Assembly: GCF_036373705.1 (NCBI RefSeq) | Contig: NC_089856.1 | Location: forward strand, 27,180,798 to 27,244,797 | From: Amia ocellicauda | Taxonomy: Eukaryota > Chordata > Actinopteri > Amiiformes > Amiidae | DNA: 64,000 nt | Reading direction: 5' to 3' | In this document: positions 1-10,904 of the stretch, in pieces | Numbering within the stretch: position 1 is the first letter of the stretch | How the letters are laid out: every line of letters starts with the position of its first letter | Translations under genes and position numbers: made by a program | Notes under the pieces: generated by a model | What the model was told of the DNA's origin: nothing | Database searches by the model: none | Seen by the model: the letters and a program-made list of their open reading frames with translations, nothing else

Positions 1-194
1 TACTGGTACATGTTGCCCTTAGTGCCAGCCGCACTGGAGCAACTAAGAGGAGCCCACTACCACCAAACTGGACCTGCGCAGTGTATACAACCTCAACTGG
101 ATACGAGAGGGGGGATTGAATGGGAGATGGCGTTCATCACATACACCGGCCATTACGAATACCTGTGCCCCTTCTGTCTTCCAGGCATTCATAA

Positions 195-1450
195 ACGAGG
201 CTCTTGCATCGCTTTGTCATCGTCTACATTGATGACATCCTCATCTACTGTTCCTTCCTCTCTGAGCACTTTGCCCAGGTGCGCCAGGTGCTCCAGTGTC
301 TGCTGCGCAACGGGCTCTACATCAAGGCGGAGAAGTGTGAGTTCCACTGCCTGCGAGTGGGATTCCATCATCGATGCCAGCGGCATGCACATGGAGCTAG
401 AGAAGGAGAGCCCTGTCAACTTTTATAGGCGGTTTATCCGCAATTACAGAACTGTTGCCACTCTACTTTCACCTCTACAGACTCCGCCACTGCCGCATTC
501 ACCCATCTGAACATTCTGGTGGCCTGGTTTAGTGCATGACATCACCAGGTTCGTCGGTGCCTGCTCCACCTGTGTGCAGTCCAAAGCCTCCAGACACCTC
601 TCGGTCTGCTTGAGCCGCTTTCTGTCCCTCACCGTCCGTGGTCTCACATTGCTGTGGATTTCATCACAGACCTCCCCAAATCACAGGGATATCGATCGGT
701 TCTCCGAGGGTAGCCTGCTCATTCCTCTGACTCCTCACTGCGCTCGAGATGGCAGAAATACTGTTCAATCATGTCTTCCGCGTCTTTTGGGCTGCCAGAG
801 GACTGCTCAGTCTTCGACTGAGGTCCCCAGTTCACCTCCTGTGTCTGGTCTGCCTTTTTCAAGGCACTAAATGTGAACGTCAGCCTCACGTCCGGAATAA
901 CACCCCCGGTCAAATGGACAGACCGAGTGCCTGAAGCAGGAGATTGGTAGGTTTTGGCACTCCTACTACAGCATGTCACAGACTGACTGGAGTCGCTTCT
1001 TGCCTTTGCCCTGCGCAGAATTCCCTCACCAGCTCTTCCTCTGGCCTCACCTCATTCCAGTGCACCCTCAGATACCAGCCTGCCCTGTTCCCCTGGGATG
1101 ATGAATCCACAGATGTCCCAGCGCTGGATGACTGGTTTTGCCGCAGTGCTGCAGTCTGGCAAGCGTCGCACACCTGGCTGCAGCACACGATCCGACGCTA
1201 GAAGATCAATGCAGACTGTAACAGCCGTCCAGCACCACAATATCAGCCGAGACAGGAGGTTTGGCTGTCCACCTGGGACATCAAGATGAAGCTCCCCTCC
1301 AAGAAACTCAGCCCCCGATATATTGGTTCTTTCCGTATTCTGTACCAGGTCAATCTGATCGCCTACTGCCTGCAGCTGCCCCCTCACTACCAGATCGCAC
1401 CTCTGTGTCTTGTGTGTGCATTAGACCCTTTGTTATTACAGAAGTATTTA
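195..1450 (+). mobile_element. Ty3/gypsy-type retrotransposon, degenerate pol remnant
   Basis: Pieces of a Ty3/gypsy polyprotein appear in order on the + strand but in different frames. At about 204-360 there is a reverse transcriptase stretch with the YIDDIL catalytic box, followed by [10 protein letters not shown] and KAEKCEFH, typical of fish gypsy RT. At about 425-475 RRFIRNYR belongs to the RT/RNase H connection. At 532-700 the integrase zinc-finger end is seen ([20 protein letters not shown]), followed by a decayed core start. At 1250-1430 the C-terminal integrase module is seen (LPSKKLSPRYIGSFRIL). Protease, RNase H and most of the integrase core are missing or unreadable. It is a dead copy. 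No LTR could be delimited, so the element boundaries are uncertain. Confidence 0.8.
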
Positions 1451-1870
1451 CAAGTTGCCACAGAGAGACACAGGAAAGTACAGGTGAGAGGCAGCCATTT
1501 TGTTGTTTGACTAGTTTCAGACCAGTCTTAGCATTGCTCATTTTGTTTTAAGTTTGCCTAAATTGAAGTTAGCATTGTCTGTAGTTTGCCTAAATTGAAG
1601 TCAATTCAGTTCAGCTGCTGAGTTGGTGAAAGTAAACAGGTTGTAGAAGAGAGATTTTGTCTAGGACTAGCAGGAATTCTGTTGCAGGAGGAGCCAGGTG
1701 TGGCCAGTTAGGTGTGAATTGGGGGCAGGTAGACAAAAGCTACTTAAAGCAGCTGTTGAGAAAGAGCTGCGCTGTTTCTCGGTCACAAAAGTTAAGCAGT
1801 AACGAGGCAACAGGAACCAAGGGACTTAAAAAAATAAAAAAATAAAAATAACATTTAGAAGCATGTGGCC
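1451..1870. other. Unassigned stretch between Ty3 remnant and inverted-arm element
   Basis: No supported gene. The sequence directly follows the Ty3 integrase end and could include part of its 3' flank or LTR, but no second copy lies in the window for comparison. It holds a local repeat of a TTTGCCTAAATTGAAGT motif (about 1552-1602) and ends in an A-rich tract near 1828-1850. Confidence 0.3.
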
Positions 1871-2163
1871 ACTTCACACAGTAAATTCACCAGTGTTCAA
1901 TTAACTCCAACAGTGTTAAAATTAACTCTAAAAAAGTGTTTATATAATCCACAATCACCAGAGTAAAATTAAAACTTTCAACAGAGTTGGCATTTATACA
2001 CTGCCTCAGAGTTAAAACTTCTCCTCTCAGGGAGTTAAATAAGCAACTCTTATAAGTGTTTATTTTGTTTTATTTTATTTAACACTGCACTACTCTCACC
2101 AGTGTTAACTCTGTTACTCCATTAAATTGTCAAACCCCTGCTTACTCTGCTTTTATCAATCAA

Positions 2164-3245
2164 ATGATAACTAGCATTACCTCAAGCTCAACCTCTCCAA
2201 ATCGAATCTCCTCTTTTTTCCCCCACTCTTCCTCACCTTCTGCTGACCTCCCCATCTCGATCCCCTTGGAATCCACCACACTCTCTCCTTCACTCTCCGC
2301 TAAAAATCTAGGAGTCACCCTCCATCCTGCGCTCTCCTACACCCAGCACATCACCACGCTGACACGCACCTGTAGATTCTTCCTGAGCAACATACCCCGG
2401 ATCCGTCCCTTCCTCACCGACTACTCGACTCAGCTACTCGTCCAGTCTCGTCTACTCGTCTACTCGGCTACTCGTCTACTGGTCCTCTCCTGCCTGGATT
2501 ACTGCAACTCCCTCCTGGCCGGCTTGCCTGCATCTACTACCCGCCCACTCCAGCTCATCCAGAACTCTGTGGCTCGTCTGGTATTCTCTCTGCCACGATT
2601 CGCACACACTGCTCCACTGCTCCGCTCCCTCCACTGGCTCCCGATAGCGGCACGCATTCAGTTCAAGACTTTGACTCTCACCTACCGCTGTCTTGACCAC
2701 ACTACACCAAGCTACCTTCAGTCACTTGTCTCTCCATACATCCCCTCCAGACCACTGTGTTCCTCCAGTGCCAGAAGGCTAACTCTGCCTCCTCTCCACT
2801 CTCCTTCCTTCAGAGCCGCTCCTTCTCATCCCTGGCCCCTAAATGGTGGAACGACCTGCCCACCGAAGTCAAAACAGCAGAGTCCTTGACCTCATTCCGG
2901 CACTTACTCAAGACGCATCTTTTCCGACAGTACTTGTAATATTAGTCCTCTATCCCTGCTAGCACTCACAGGTTTTTTTTGCTTCTCGTGTTCTTGATTA
3001 TTTTCCTCCTTACTGCCTTTCCCGTAGCCCTTGTCTGTGACCCTACATCTTGACAGCACTTAACTTTCACCATCCAGGATGTAGGAAGTCTCTTAATGTA
3101 AATTGGAATTTGTAAAATGTATTTTGAATTGCTGTTTTAGCAAAATTGAATTTGTAATGATTGATGCCTTGTACTTCTCTGTATTTTTGCACTTTGTTTG
3201 CACTTTTGTTGTAAGTCGCCCTGGATAAGGGATAATAATTACCAC
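2164..3245 (+). mobile_element. L2/CR1-superfamily LINE, 5'-truncated 3' end of ORF2
   Basis: This encodes the C-terminal third of a non-LTR ORF2: NLGVTL near 2310, then LDYCNSLLAGLP, LQLIQNSVARLVF and LLRSLHWLPI, and in the next frame WWNDLP and THLFRQYL ending at 2939. This is the conserved tail of the L2 group after the RT domain. A duplicated TCGTCTACTCG stretch (about 2442-2476) and a frameshift near 2750 break it. The 3' UTR contains the L2 tail signature TAAGTCGCCCTGGATAAGGG (3211-3230) followed by short ATAAT units. A second copy of the same family lies on the opposite strand at 11703-13118 and aligns over the whole coding part. Dead on arrival by 5' truncation. Confidence 0.85.
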
Positions 3246-3690
3246 AAGATTTGCTGCTATACACTCTGGATGATCAGAAATGTGTGCATGTGTATAATTG
3301 ATACTGGGCATTAAAATCGAACAGTCCTTTGTTAGAGAGAGAGAGAGAGAGAAAATATATATTGGTTTACAATTTACTTCTCAGTAAATAAATACCCAGA
3401 CTCAATCGAACATGCCAACGGGTCAGGCATATACAGATAATGCTTACAAGCACCACAACAAACCAATAAATAGCCACCCATTCTGGTTTGGGGTTGACCC
3501 AAAGACATGAGTTCGAGTTAGGGTAGAAAAATCTGACAACACAAATATAAATACATTGGTGGGTAAAGATACATTTTACCCTCAAACAATAATTAATGTA
3601 CAATAATTAACATTTATACAATTATTAAGAAAAAATAAAATGATAAAACAACAATTATTCAGGAAACTACCAGGTATGGTACATTCTTTG
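3246..3690. other. AT-rich spacer with a short GA microsatellite
   Basis: No gene seen. A (GA)n tract of about 20 bp lies at 3334-3353. The remainder is AT-rich, has only short unsupported open frames and shows no recognisable element. Confidence 0.5.
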
Positions 3691-4056
3691 GTTTTACACC
3701 AGTACAGTGTAAAATCAACACTCTTTAATTTGACACCCAGTATTAACACTGACTCTCAAGATGGTTTAACTCTCAAAGTGTCAACTGAATCTTTTTAGTT
3801 TTGAAACAACACTGATTTTAACACTATATTATTAACACTGGGATTTCAACACTACAGATTTTGCTGTGCAGTGTCAGGTTTGCAGAATGATTGCCTTCCT
3901 GGATGAACTCATCCAAGAAGGTTTCATTTGTGAACGTTGTTGACAGGTTGAAATCCTACAGATCAAGGTTCGTGATCTTGAGGCTCAGCTTGTTGATCTG
4001 TGCTGTATTAGGGATATAGAAGAATTGGTCAATCAGCCCATGAGAGAGATGGTTTC

Positions 4057-4545
4057 ATGCCAAAACCTAGGAGAGTTGAGACCTCAGAGCAGGACAGCGT
4101 AGAGAACTGCTGGGTTACAGTAGGTCGTAACCGCAGAACAGGGCGTGCACAACCCCTAGAGACACCCCAAGAGCTAGAATTGCCCAACAGGTTCCAACTG
4201 CTGGACACCGAGTTGGACAATGACAGCTCAGAGGGTGATGGGGGGGCAGTTGAGCACCAGAGCACCATGGTGCCCACTCCCCCTCAGAAGAGGGAGGTAG
4301 TTATAGTTGGAGACTCAATTCTTAGAGGTGTAGATCACACAGTGTGCTCTAGTGACAAGGAGACACGCATGGTATCTTGCCTGCCTGGTGCACAGGTTGC
4401 AGATCTTCCTAAACTAGTAGACAGGCTACTGGCCAAAGCCGGGGGGAATCCACTGGTCATGGTCCACATTGGAACCAATGACATAGGGAAAGGTAGGACA
4501 GAGGTTCTGCAAGACAAATTTAAAGAGTTAGGAACAAAACTATAG
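4057..4545 (+). pseudogene. CR1 ORF1 fragment with SGNH/GDSL esterase-like domain
   Basis: A 162-codon open stretch has an acidic, low-complexity first half followed by a recognisable SGNH-hydrolase start. EVVIVGDSILRGVD (residues about 78-91) is block I with the Ser nucleophile, and VMVHIGTNDIG near residue 138 is the GTND block with the Asn. An esterase domain in ORF1 is an established property of CR1-like elements. Upstream of the first Met, at about 3884-4056, an open frame reads MIAFLDELIQEGF and a leucine-rich coiled coil, the usual CR1 ORF1 N-terminus, broken by a stop. The frame ends at 4545 before the catalytic His block, so the domain is truncated. Confidence 0.75.
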
Positions 4546-4811
4546 AGCAGAACCTCCACGTTAGTTTTCTCCTAAATACTTCCGGTACCACGTGCCAGGC
4601 CAGGGAGACAGGCAGAGATTAGAAAGTTTAACATGTGGTTGAAATCTTGGTGTAGGGAAGAGGGGTTTAGGTTTATGGAGCATTGGGAGAGCGTATGGGC
4701 AGAGAAATTGAGAATCATTTAAACTAGGGACCAGGGGGGCAGGCACCTCTGACAATGGGAGATGTTCCTCTAAGGAAAGAAAACAAAGGGAACCCACTAG
4801 TAGGAAAGTCC

Positions 4812-7484
4812 TGAAATGTTTGTACCTCAATGCCAGGAGTATAAGGAACAAGATGCTGGACTTAGAAGCCACAGTGCTGGCATTACAGAAAACGATGGGG
4901 ATGAATACAAGTTAGAAGGATACACACAATTTAGGAGAGACAGGCAAAATCAAAGAGGAGGTGGGGTAGCATTATATGTGAAAAATGACATTGAGGCAGA
5001 AGAACTAAAATTAGATCCCAGTAACGGAACAGAATCTTTGTGGGTGAAACTTTTGGACAAGAGATGTGGAGGATTAGTGGTAGGAGTGTGTTACAGACCA
5101 CCCAACTCAAATATTCAGAAAGTTGTTGCATTGTACAGTGTAATCAGGACATGTAGCAAGGATGTGGCTGTTATAATTGGGGATTTCAATTTCCCAAACA
5201 TAGACTGGGAAAGCCCAGTTGGGACTACAAAAGCAGGAATAGAAATGGTTGAGATGGTAAATGACTGCTTTCTAACTCAATTTGTCAGGGAATCAACCAG
5301 GGAGAGTGCATGCATTGACTTGATATTGTCAGAGATAGAGTCATGACCAAGATAGAGTCAGAGGGACACTAGTTAGAGAACCAATGGCAAATTGTGATCA
5401 CAATATGGTTAGCTTTGAGGCATTCTTTCAAAAAACAAGGCCCAAGTCTAAAACAATGTTCTACAATTTCAGAAAAGCAAACCTTGAAGGTATGAGGTGG
5501 CACTTAGAAGAGGTAGACTGGAGCACACTGGATACAGATTCAGTTGAAAATGGATGGTTATATTTTAAGAATATAATACTTGAGGCTCAGGAGAAACTTA
5601 GCAAATTGAGGACCAAAAAACATTGGCCAAAATGGTTTAATAGAGGTATGCAAAAAAATATAAAGAGGAAGAAAATGTATAGCGCATACAAAAGGGAGAC
5701 GAAACAAATTACATAGAATATGTTGAGCTGCAAAGAGATCTTAAGAAAGGGATCAGGGAAGCAAAGAGGGAATAGAAAGAAACATAGCTCATAATGCAAA
5801 AAGCTTTTTTCAATATTATAACAGCAAGAGGACAATAAAGGAGGAAGTGAAACAGATAAAGGGCAAAAATGGAAGTATCTTGGAAAATGAACAAGATGTA
5901 GCAAATGTTCTAAATGAATATTTCACAGAGGTTTTTACAAAAGAAAAGACAGATAACATGCCACAGGTTAACAATCAGTCCAGGCAAATCCTAAGGGAGA
6001 TCAGGATAAATGAGGAGGAGATACAAAAGGGACTAGCAGAATTAAAAACAAACAAATCACCTGGGCCAGATTATATATTTCCAACAGTACTTAAAGAAAT
6101 GAGGGAAATTATTTATAGGCCGCTAAGTCAAATATTTCAAATGACACTTAGAACAGGGGATGTGCCAAATGACTGGAAGACAGCAAATGTCAGACCAATC
6201 CACAAGAAAGGGGACAAAACTGAGCCAGGAAATTACAGACCAATCAGTCTCACCTGCATCACCTGTAAAATGTTGGAAAAAATGATTAGACAGAAAATAG
6301 AGGAGCATCTTAATGAAAACCATATTCTTGGAGATAGTCAACATGGGTTTAGACGAGGCAGATCATGTCTTACTAATTTTTTGAATTTTTTGAACATGCA
6401 ACTGCAGCTGTAGATCATGTGAAAGCATATGATATGATAAGAAAGCTTTTGATATGGTTCCACACCAAAGACTGATCCTCAAATTGGAAGCTGTAGGCAT
6501 TCAGGGTAATTTAAGTAGATGGATTATTAACTGGTTGATGTGTAGGAAACAGAGGGTGTCGATTAGAGGAGTTGCTTCTAGCTGGAGTGAGGTTGTTAGT
6601 GGAGTTCCACAGGGATCAGTACTAGGGCCTTTGCTTTTTCTAATCGATATTAATGATCTGGACTATGGGATAGTTAGCAAACTTGTCAAATTTGCAGATG
6701 ATACTAAAATAGGTGGCTCAGCAGATACAATCTTGGCAGCACATGCTATTCAAAGGGACTTGGATAACATTCAGATGTGGGCCGACACCTGGCAGATGAA
6801 ATTCAATGTGGAGGTAATACATGCAGGTAACAAAAATGTCCACTATAATTACACTATGGGAGGAATAGAACTAGATGAAGTATCGCATGAGAAAGACCTA
6901 GGAGTCTATGTGGACTCCTCACTTTCTCCATCCAAACAGTGTGGGGAAGCAATAAAAAAGCAAACAGAATGCCTGGGTATATTGTCAAAAGTGTAGAATT
7001 TAAAACAAGGGAAGTAATGTTAAGACTGTACAATGCACTAGTTAGACCTCATCTGGAATACTGTGTACAGTTCTGGGCACCACACTTCAAGAAGGATATT
7101 GCTGCTCTAGAGGCAGCTCTGAGAGCAACCAGACTTATTCCAGGTCTGAAGGGAATGTCCTACTCATAGAGACTGAGGGAACTGAACTTTTTCACCCTGG
7201 AACAGAGGAGACTACGTGGGGACTTGATCCAAGTCTTCATAATCATGAAGGGCATCGACCACATCAAACCAGAGGAGCTTTTCCAGGTCAGCAGGGACAC
7301 ATGCACCCGGGGACACAAATGGAAATTGGGCTACAAGGCATTCGAAATGGAAAACAGGAGACGCTTCTTTACACAGAGAGTAGTCACAATCTGGAACAAA
7401 CTCCCCAGCAATGTGGTAGATGCTGAAAATGTGGGAACATTTAAAAATAGACTGGATAGGATCCTTGTATCACTTAGTTATTAA
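4812..7484 (+). pseudogene. CR1 ORF2: APE endonuclease plus reverse transcriptase, multiply broken
   Basis: The endonuclease starts with LYLNARSIRNKMLDLE in one frame at 4824 and shifts frame near 4890. It continues with GGGVALYVKND, VVGVCYRPPNSN, VAVIIGDFNFPNIDW and ACIDLILS, ending at a stop at 5344. The RT begins near 5860: LKTNKSPGPD, WKTANVRPIHKKGDK, NYRPISLTC and QHGFRRGRSC to 6413. After a frameshift come SGVPQGSVLGPLLF and the catalytic box KFADDTKIGG (about 6690-6720). The C-terminal part resumes at 6939-7169 and 7224-7484. Every canonical module is present, so only point changes and small indels inactivated it. Confidence 0.85.
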
Positions 7485-7557
7485 TGGACACCAAACGAGC
7501 ACAATGGGTCGAATGGCCTCCTCTCATTTGTAAACTTTCTTATGTTCTTATGTTCTT

Positions 7558-8397
7558 ATTATTAGCAATTATTAATTGGTTGGTTTGCTTCACGGCTGGG
7601 CTGTGTTGTTCACCACCTTTTACTGTGTCTGTGTCTCTATTTGTATCGTATTAGTTATTTTGATAGGTAAATCGACTCTGTTCCGTTCGTGCACCGGGGT
7701 TCCAGTTGCGCTTTCGGTTTGAGTCTGGCTACAAATAGAGCATTTTAGAAATAATAATCATGTTAATATAGTGCCATATATTATTCGATTGCTTGCTGTG
7801 TTGGTTTTTTGTCCACAGGGCTTTTTCCTCCACAGCAGGAGCGCTAGCAGCGTGCAGTAAAATCCGAGGTCTGGCTACCCGGCCTGAGAGATCTCGCCTG
7901 CGTGAGGTGTTGCTCCGCCAGCTTACGCTCTCACTACAGCCCATGGCTGCAGCTCTAGGAGATCTCACTCTCTCAGTTTGCTGAGAATGAGCTCTGCTTA
8001 GCCTCCTTGTCCGTGTGTGCAGGCCTCGGTTTTAGATCCTGCTACGTCTGGTGGTCTACTACCCTAGGCCCCCTAGGACCCTGGACCCCACGTCACCAGG
8101 TGTCCCTGGAAACCCCGGCACACATAGTGTGGTTAAGCCTACGGGCCTATGCGGTGCTTGTATCAGGCACCTGGTGCTTGGAATACACAGTGTTCTGTCC
8201 GGAAATAACAAGGTTGCGTCTGGTTGGTGTTGTAGTGCCCCCGTGTCCATAAACGGTAGAGACACACTTACAGCAGCGAACCCGCTAGGTGCTCCACTTG
8301 TCGCAGCAGCCAGTCACTTGTTCTGTGGCCCTTGGTGCAAACACTGACTGGCACCCCCGCTGTACGTTTCCTTGGTCACACACGTGTGTGCTCAGCA
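7558..8397. other. Unassigned region, possible 5' end of the DIRS element
   Basis: This lies between the CR1 tail and the first DIRS-like coding signal. It contains no supported gene. The GC content rises from about 7830 into the DIRS gag-like region, and the overlapping open frames in this GC-rich part look like by-products. It may hold the DIRS 5' terminal repeat and leader, but the matching 3' repeat was not identified. Confidence 0.3.
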
Positions 8398-8930
8398 ATG
8401 AGCTCCTCTCGCCCCCGCCATTGCGCCGCTTGCGGCCAACGCACCTTGCCAGTCTGGAGTGGGGAGGACCAATGCCCCATCTGTCTGGGCACCAACAGCG
8501 GGCACGATTTGGCCACAACTTCCAGGTCCACTACGGCGTGCCAGGAGGTCCACCATCCCACCGGGCACTGCCGCAAGTACTGGCGCGTCCAACGATCTCC
8601 CACTCCAGCGAGTGATGGTAGGGGTTCAGGGGCGCTGGATCTCCACCTCTCCCCCGAGCCCCTCCGTCTCCTCCTCCAAGTTTGTAGTGCTGGAGATAGC
8701 CACGCCTCCCGCCTGCATCCGCTGCTGCGCTGGCTGTCGCTCCCACACCTGCCTTGGCAGCTTCCCCCCCCACGACAACCACGCCCTCCCTGCCTGACGT
8801 GCCCATGGAATGCGCTGCTATGGCCACGCGTGCCCCTGCGTATGCATGTGAATGACAGGGAAGAGTGGTGGAGCGACGTCCATGGGCTCCCTCCCCCTCC
8901 CCCTCCCCCACCCTCGCCGCGATCAAGCAC
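8398..8930 (+). pseudogene. DIRS ORF1 (gag-like) with Cys-rich zinc-ribbon N-terminus
   Basis: Starting at the ATG at 8398 the frame reads MSSSRPRHCAACGQRTLP, then CPICLG. This gives two CxxC pairs spaced like the zinc ribbon at the head of DIRS ORF1 proteins. The frame stays open to 9270, but after about residue 60 it is proline- and serine-rich and no longer resembles a DIRS protein. The region is very GC-rich, so several long open frames overlap on both strands and none of the others shows a motif. Confidence 0.5.
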
Positions 8931-8934
8931 GCCG

Positions 8935-9450
8935 AATCACAGTCACTCTGGCTTGCTGGAAGGCACACTGTTGGTGGTGGAACCCTCACAATTTGACCCT
9001 TGGGGTGCCCCTGGGGCCAGTCTACCACCGAGCAGTCATTATGACAGAGGGAGAAGTCTGCGACAGACATGGTGTCTGAAGCAGGTGGACGGAGCCTGCA
9101 CGGGCCCTCCATATCAACGTCCTGGAGTTACAAGCAGTACTCCTTGGACTGTCTCTTTTTCCTACCAGTCCTACGGGACAGACATATGCTGGTTCGGACA
9201 GACAACACAGCGGTGGTTGCCTATATCAACAGGCAAGGAGGTATCCGGTCGCGCAGACTGTACTGTCTAACATGCCGTCTGCTTCTGTGGGCGCAGCCAT
9301 GGTTCATCAGAGCAGTTCTCCTCCCAGGCCTGTCCAACACGGTGGCGGACCTCTTCTCTCGCGGAGGCCCCCCGGTCTTGGAATGGCGCCTCCACCCGCT
9401 TGTGATACAGCAATTGTGGAGCCTCTACAAGGCTGCAGTATTCCTAACTG
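8935..9450 (+). pseudogene. DIRS RNase H domain
   Basis: At 8935-9070 one frame reads ITVTLACWKAHCWWWNP, equivalent to VTSACWQALSWWRNW in the minus-strand copy. A shifted frame then gives HINVLELQAV (about 9113) and RTDNTAVVAYINRQGG (about 9196-9243). The Asp in TDN and the LELQAV Glu are RNase H active-site positions. The module continues LLWAQ..., LPGLSNTVADLFSR and WRLHPLVIQQLW to about 9430, as in other DIRS elements. It is frameshifted at about 9075-9110. Confidence 0.8.
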
Positions 9451-9904
9451 AAGAGCCATTATTAATGTTTAATATAAGCCGTATAATATTTTATATTTTA
9501 TATTAGAAATAATGACGTGTGCAGACTTGGCAAATTGGATTTATTAGTAAAAGGCCAATGAAGCAGTTGTTAACGATATACCCTTTCTTCATTCCTCTCA
9601 CCGCTTCTGTTTCTGTATGATAAGAGAAACGACCCTCAAATGTATTGCCCATAGGTTTGTCCGTTTGTGGATTTCCTGTTTCTCTTCTCAAAGCTAAAGA
9701 TGCTACCTCATGGTTAAGAAAACCACAAGATCGTACAGTTTGTATGCTGTAACAGGAACAGACATCTGCTTCCATGATGACCTCCTCCCTTGGGAAGGGC
9801 AACCTACGAACCTTGCAGAGCTTGCATCTTTTGAAGCTTTTTGATTGGACGAACGGTCACAACATTCACTGAGTCTCACTGAGGGAATGGGCCTGATGTG
9901 ACAC
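9450..9904. other. AT-rich sequence interrupting the DIRS element
   Basis: This separates DIRS RNase H from DIRS recombinase, which are adjacent in intact elements and only about 250 bp apart in the minus-strand copy in this window. No transposon ends or target-site duplication could be identified, and no gene is supported. It could be an old non-autonomous insertion. Confidence 0.35.
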
Positions 9905-10600
9905 TTCCAAGCTAGCTTGATTAAAGTTCTATTTCCAAGAAGGGTTCAACACTACTGCTGGTGGACGTTTAGCACCTGGTGCCAAGACGGTGGTCAAGAC
10001 CCAATTAATTGCCCCATTGGGGTCATATTACAATTTCTACAAGAGCTGTTGGACCAGGGCAAGTCTGCATCCAGACTCAAAGTGTATCTGGCAGCCATCT
10101 CTGCATGTCATGTCTGGATTGATGGCGAGCCTCCCAAAATTGCTGTCTCCATTTCATGTCAACATGCCTATTGAGTTGATGGCTTTCCATCCACCTCCCT
10201 TCTCTTCAGAGCAGGAGAGTTGACTTCACCTGCTCTGCCCTGTGCGGGCCCTCAGGTGCTATTTGGAATGCACAGGACATTCAGCGCTCAGATCAATTAT
10301 TTGTGTCTTATGGAGCACAGACACAGGGCCAGGCCCTTTCAAAACAGCGCCTCTCGCATTGGATTGTAGACACCATTACCATGGCCTACGAGTCCACTGG
10401 GACCCTGGTGCCTGAACACCTGGTGGCCCACTCGACTCGAGGCATTGCCACATCATGGGCCCTTTATGAAGGCGCCCCCTTGACAGAAATTTGTGCGGCT
10501 GCAGCTTGGGCCTTGCCGTTTACATTTGCCTTGCTGACAGCCCTGTCGATGTGTTCCCAGGGTCTATCATGCGGCCTCCAGGTACGTTACCTTATGAGGC
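9905..10600 (+). pseudogene. DIRS tyrosine recombinase (YR), frameshifted
   Basis: This encodes the DIRS integrase of the lambda-recombinase superfamily. The N-terminal SAM-like part reads QFLQELLDQGKSASRLKVYL and AAISACH at about 10030-10110, then shifts frame to PFHVNMPIELMAFHPPPFSS (10150-10210). The catalytic part follows: LSKQRLSHWIVDTI, then HLVAHSTRGIATSWA (about 10418-10462), which holds the conserved HxxR of the R-H-R-Y set. The first catalytic Arg region and the final Tyr were not found, so the enzyme is inactive. The alignment with the minus-strand copy (LVHWLVDAIRL, HISVHSMRGQAMS) is clear. Confidence 0.8.
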
Positions 10601-10904
10601 CGCCCTGTATATAGTTTGTTCATTATGTATTGTGTTGCGGTGGTGCATGTGTCTCTGTATATATAATATGTGTTACACAGCAGGACTGTGGCTCCATTCT
10701 GAAAATGTGTAGAATGTGTAGCGTGACTACAGTCCTCACTCCTGGGTGGCTCAGGTGCAGCCCTATGGGGCCCCTGAGATTACTATCTGGAGTTGTGATG
10801 ATGAGGCCCTCTAGCAGGGCACCTCGGGGCAGGCGTTCTTATCAGCTCGCTGCCTCCTCCCTTGCGATGGTTCGCAACCTATCTAAAATACATTATTTAA
10901 TACC

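Larger units (their letters stand above)
1871..3873. mobile_element. Possible CACTA/EnSpm-like non-autonomous element split by an L2 insertion
   Basis: The left arm starts at 1871 with CACTTCACACAGTAAATT. The right arm, read in reverse from 3873, starts CACTGCACAGCAAAATCT. Both arms are then filled with many short AGTGTTAA / AACACTGG motifs, so they are imperfect inverted arms of roughly 180-280 bp. CACT-type ends with internal subterminal repeats are characteristic of CACTA (EnSpm) transposons, and non-autonomous versions are common in fish. No clean 3-bp target duplication was found. The L2-like fragment at 2164-3245 lies between the arms. The class assignment is inference; the inverted arms are visible. 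Confidence 0.4.
3874..7557 (+). mobile_element. CR1-type LINE, nearly full length but inactivated
   Basis: This is a CR1-clade non-LTR retrotransposon. An ORF1 with a coiled-coil-like start and an esterase-like domain (3874-4545) is followed by an ORF2 with endonuclease, reverse transcriptase and C-terminal region (about 4812-7484). The 3' end carries the CR1 hallmark GGTCGAATGGCCTCCTCTCA (7507-7526) and then repeats of TTATGTTC at 7540-7560. ORF2 is interrupted by stops or frameshifts near 4860, 5344, 5716, 6412, 6995 and 7168, so it cannot be active. The near-complete length is unusual, because most CR1 copies in vertebrate genomes are short 3' fragments. Confidence 0.9.
8398..10720 (+). 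mobile_element. DIRS-type tyrosine-recombinase retrotransposon, RT deleted and interrupted
   Basis: DIRS order is recognisable: a gag-like ORF with a zinc-ribbon start (8398 on), RNase H (about 8940-9450) and tyrosine recombinase (about 9905-10600), all on the + strand. The reverse transcriptase that should precede RNase H is absent; gag-like sequence passes almost directly into the RNase H approach region. About 450 bp of unrelated AT-rich sequence (9450-9900) separates RNase H from the recombinase. The same domains occur in better order in the minus-strand DIRS copy at 61813-63978, which supports the assignment. Confidence 0.85.

Noticed and set aside
8376-9112. Several long overlapping open frames on both strands
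   Set aside because: The GC-rich DIRS gag-like region is poor in stop codons. Only the frame with the paired CxxC start and the RNase H frames show motifs.
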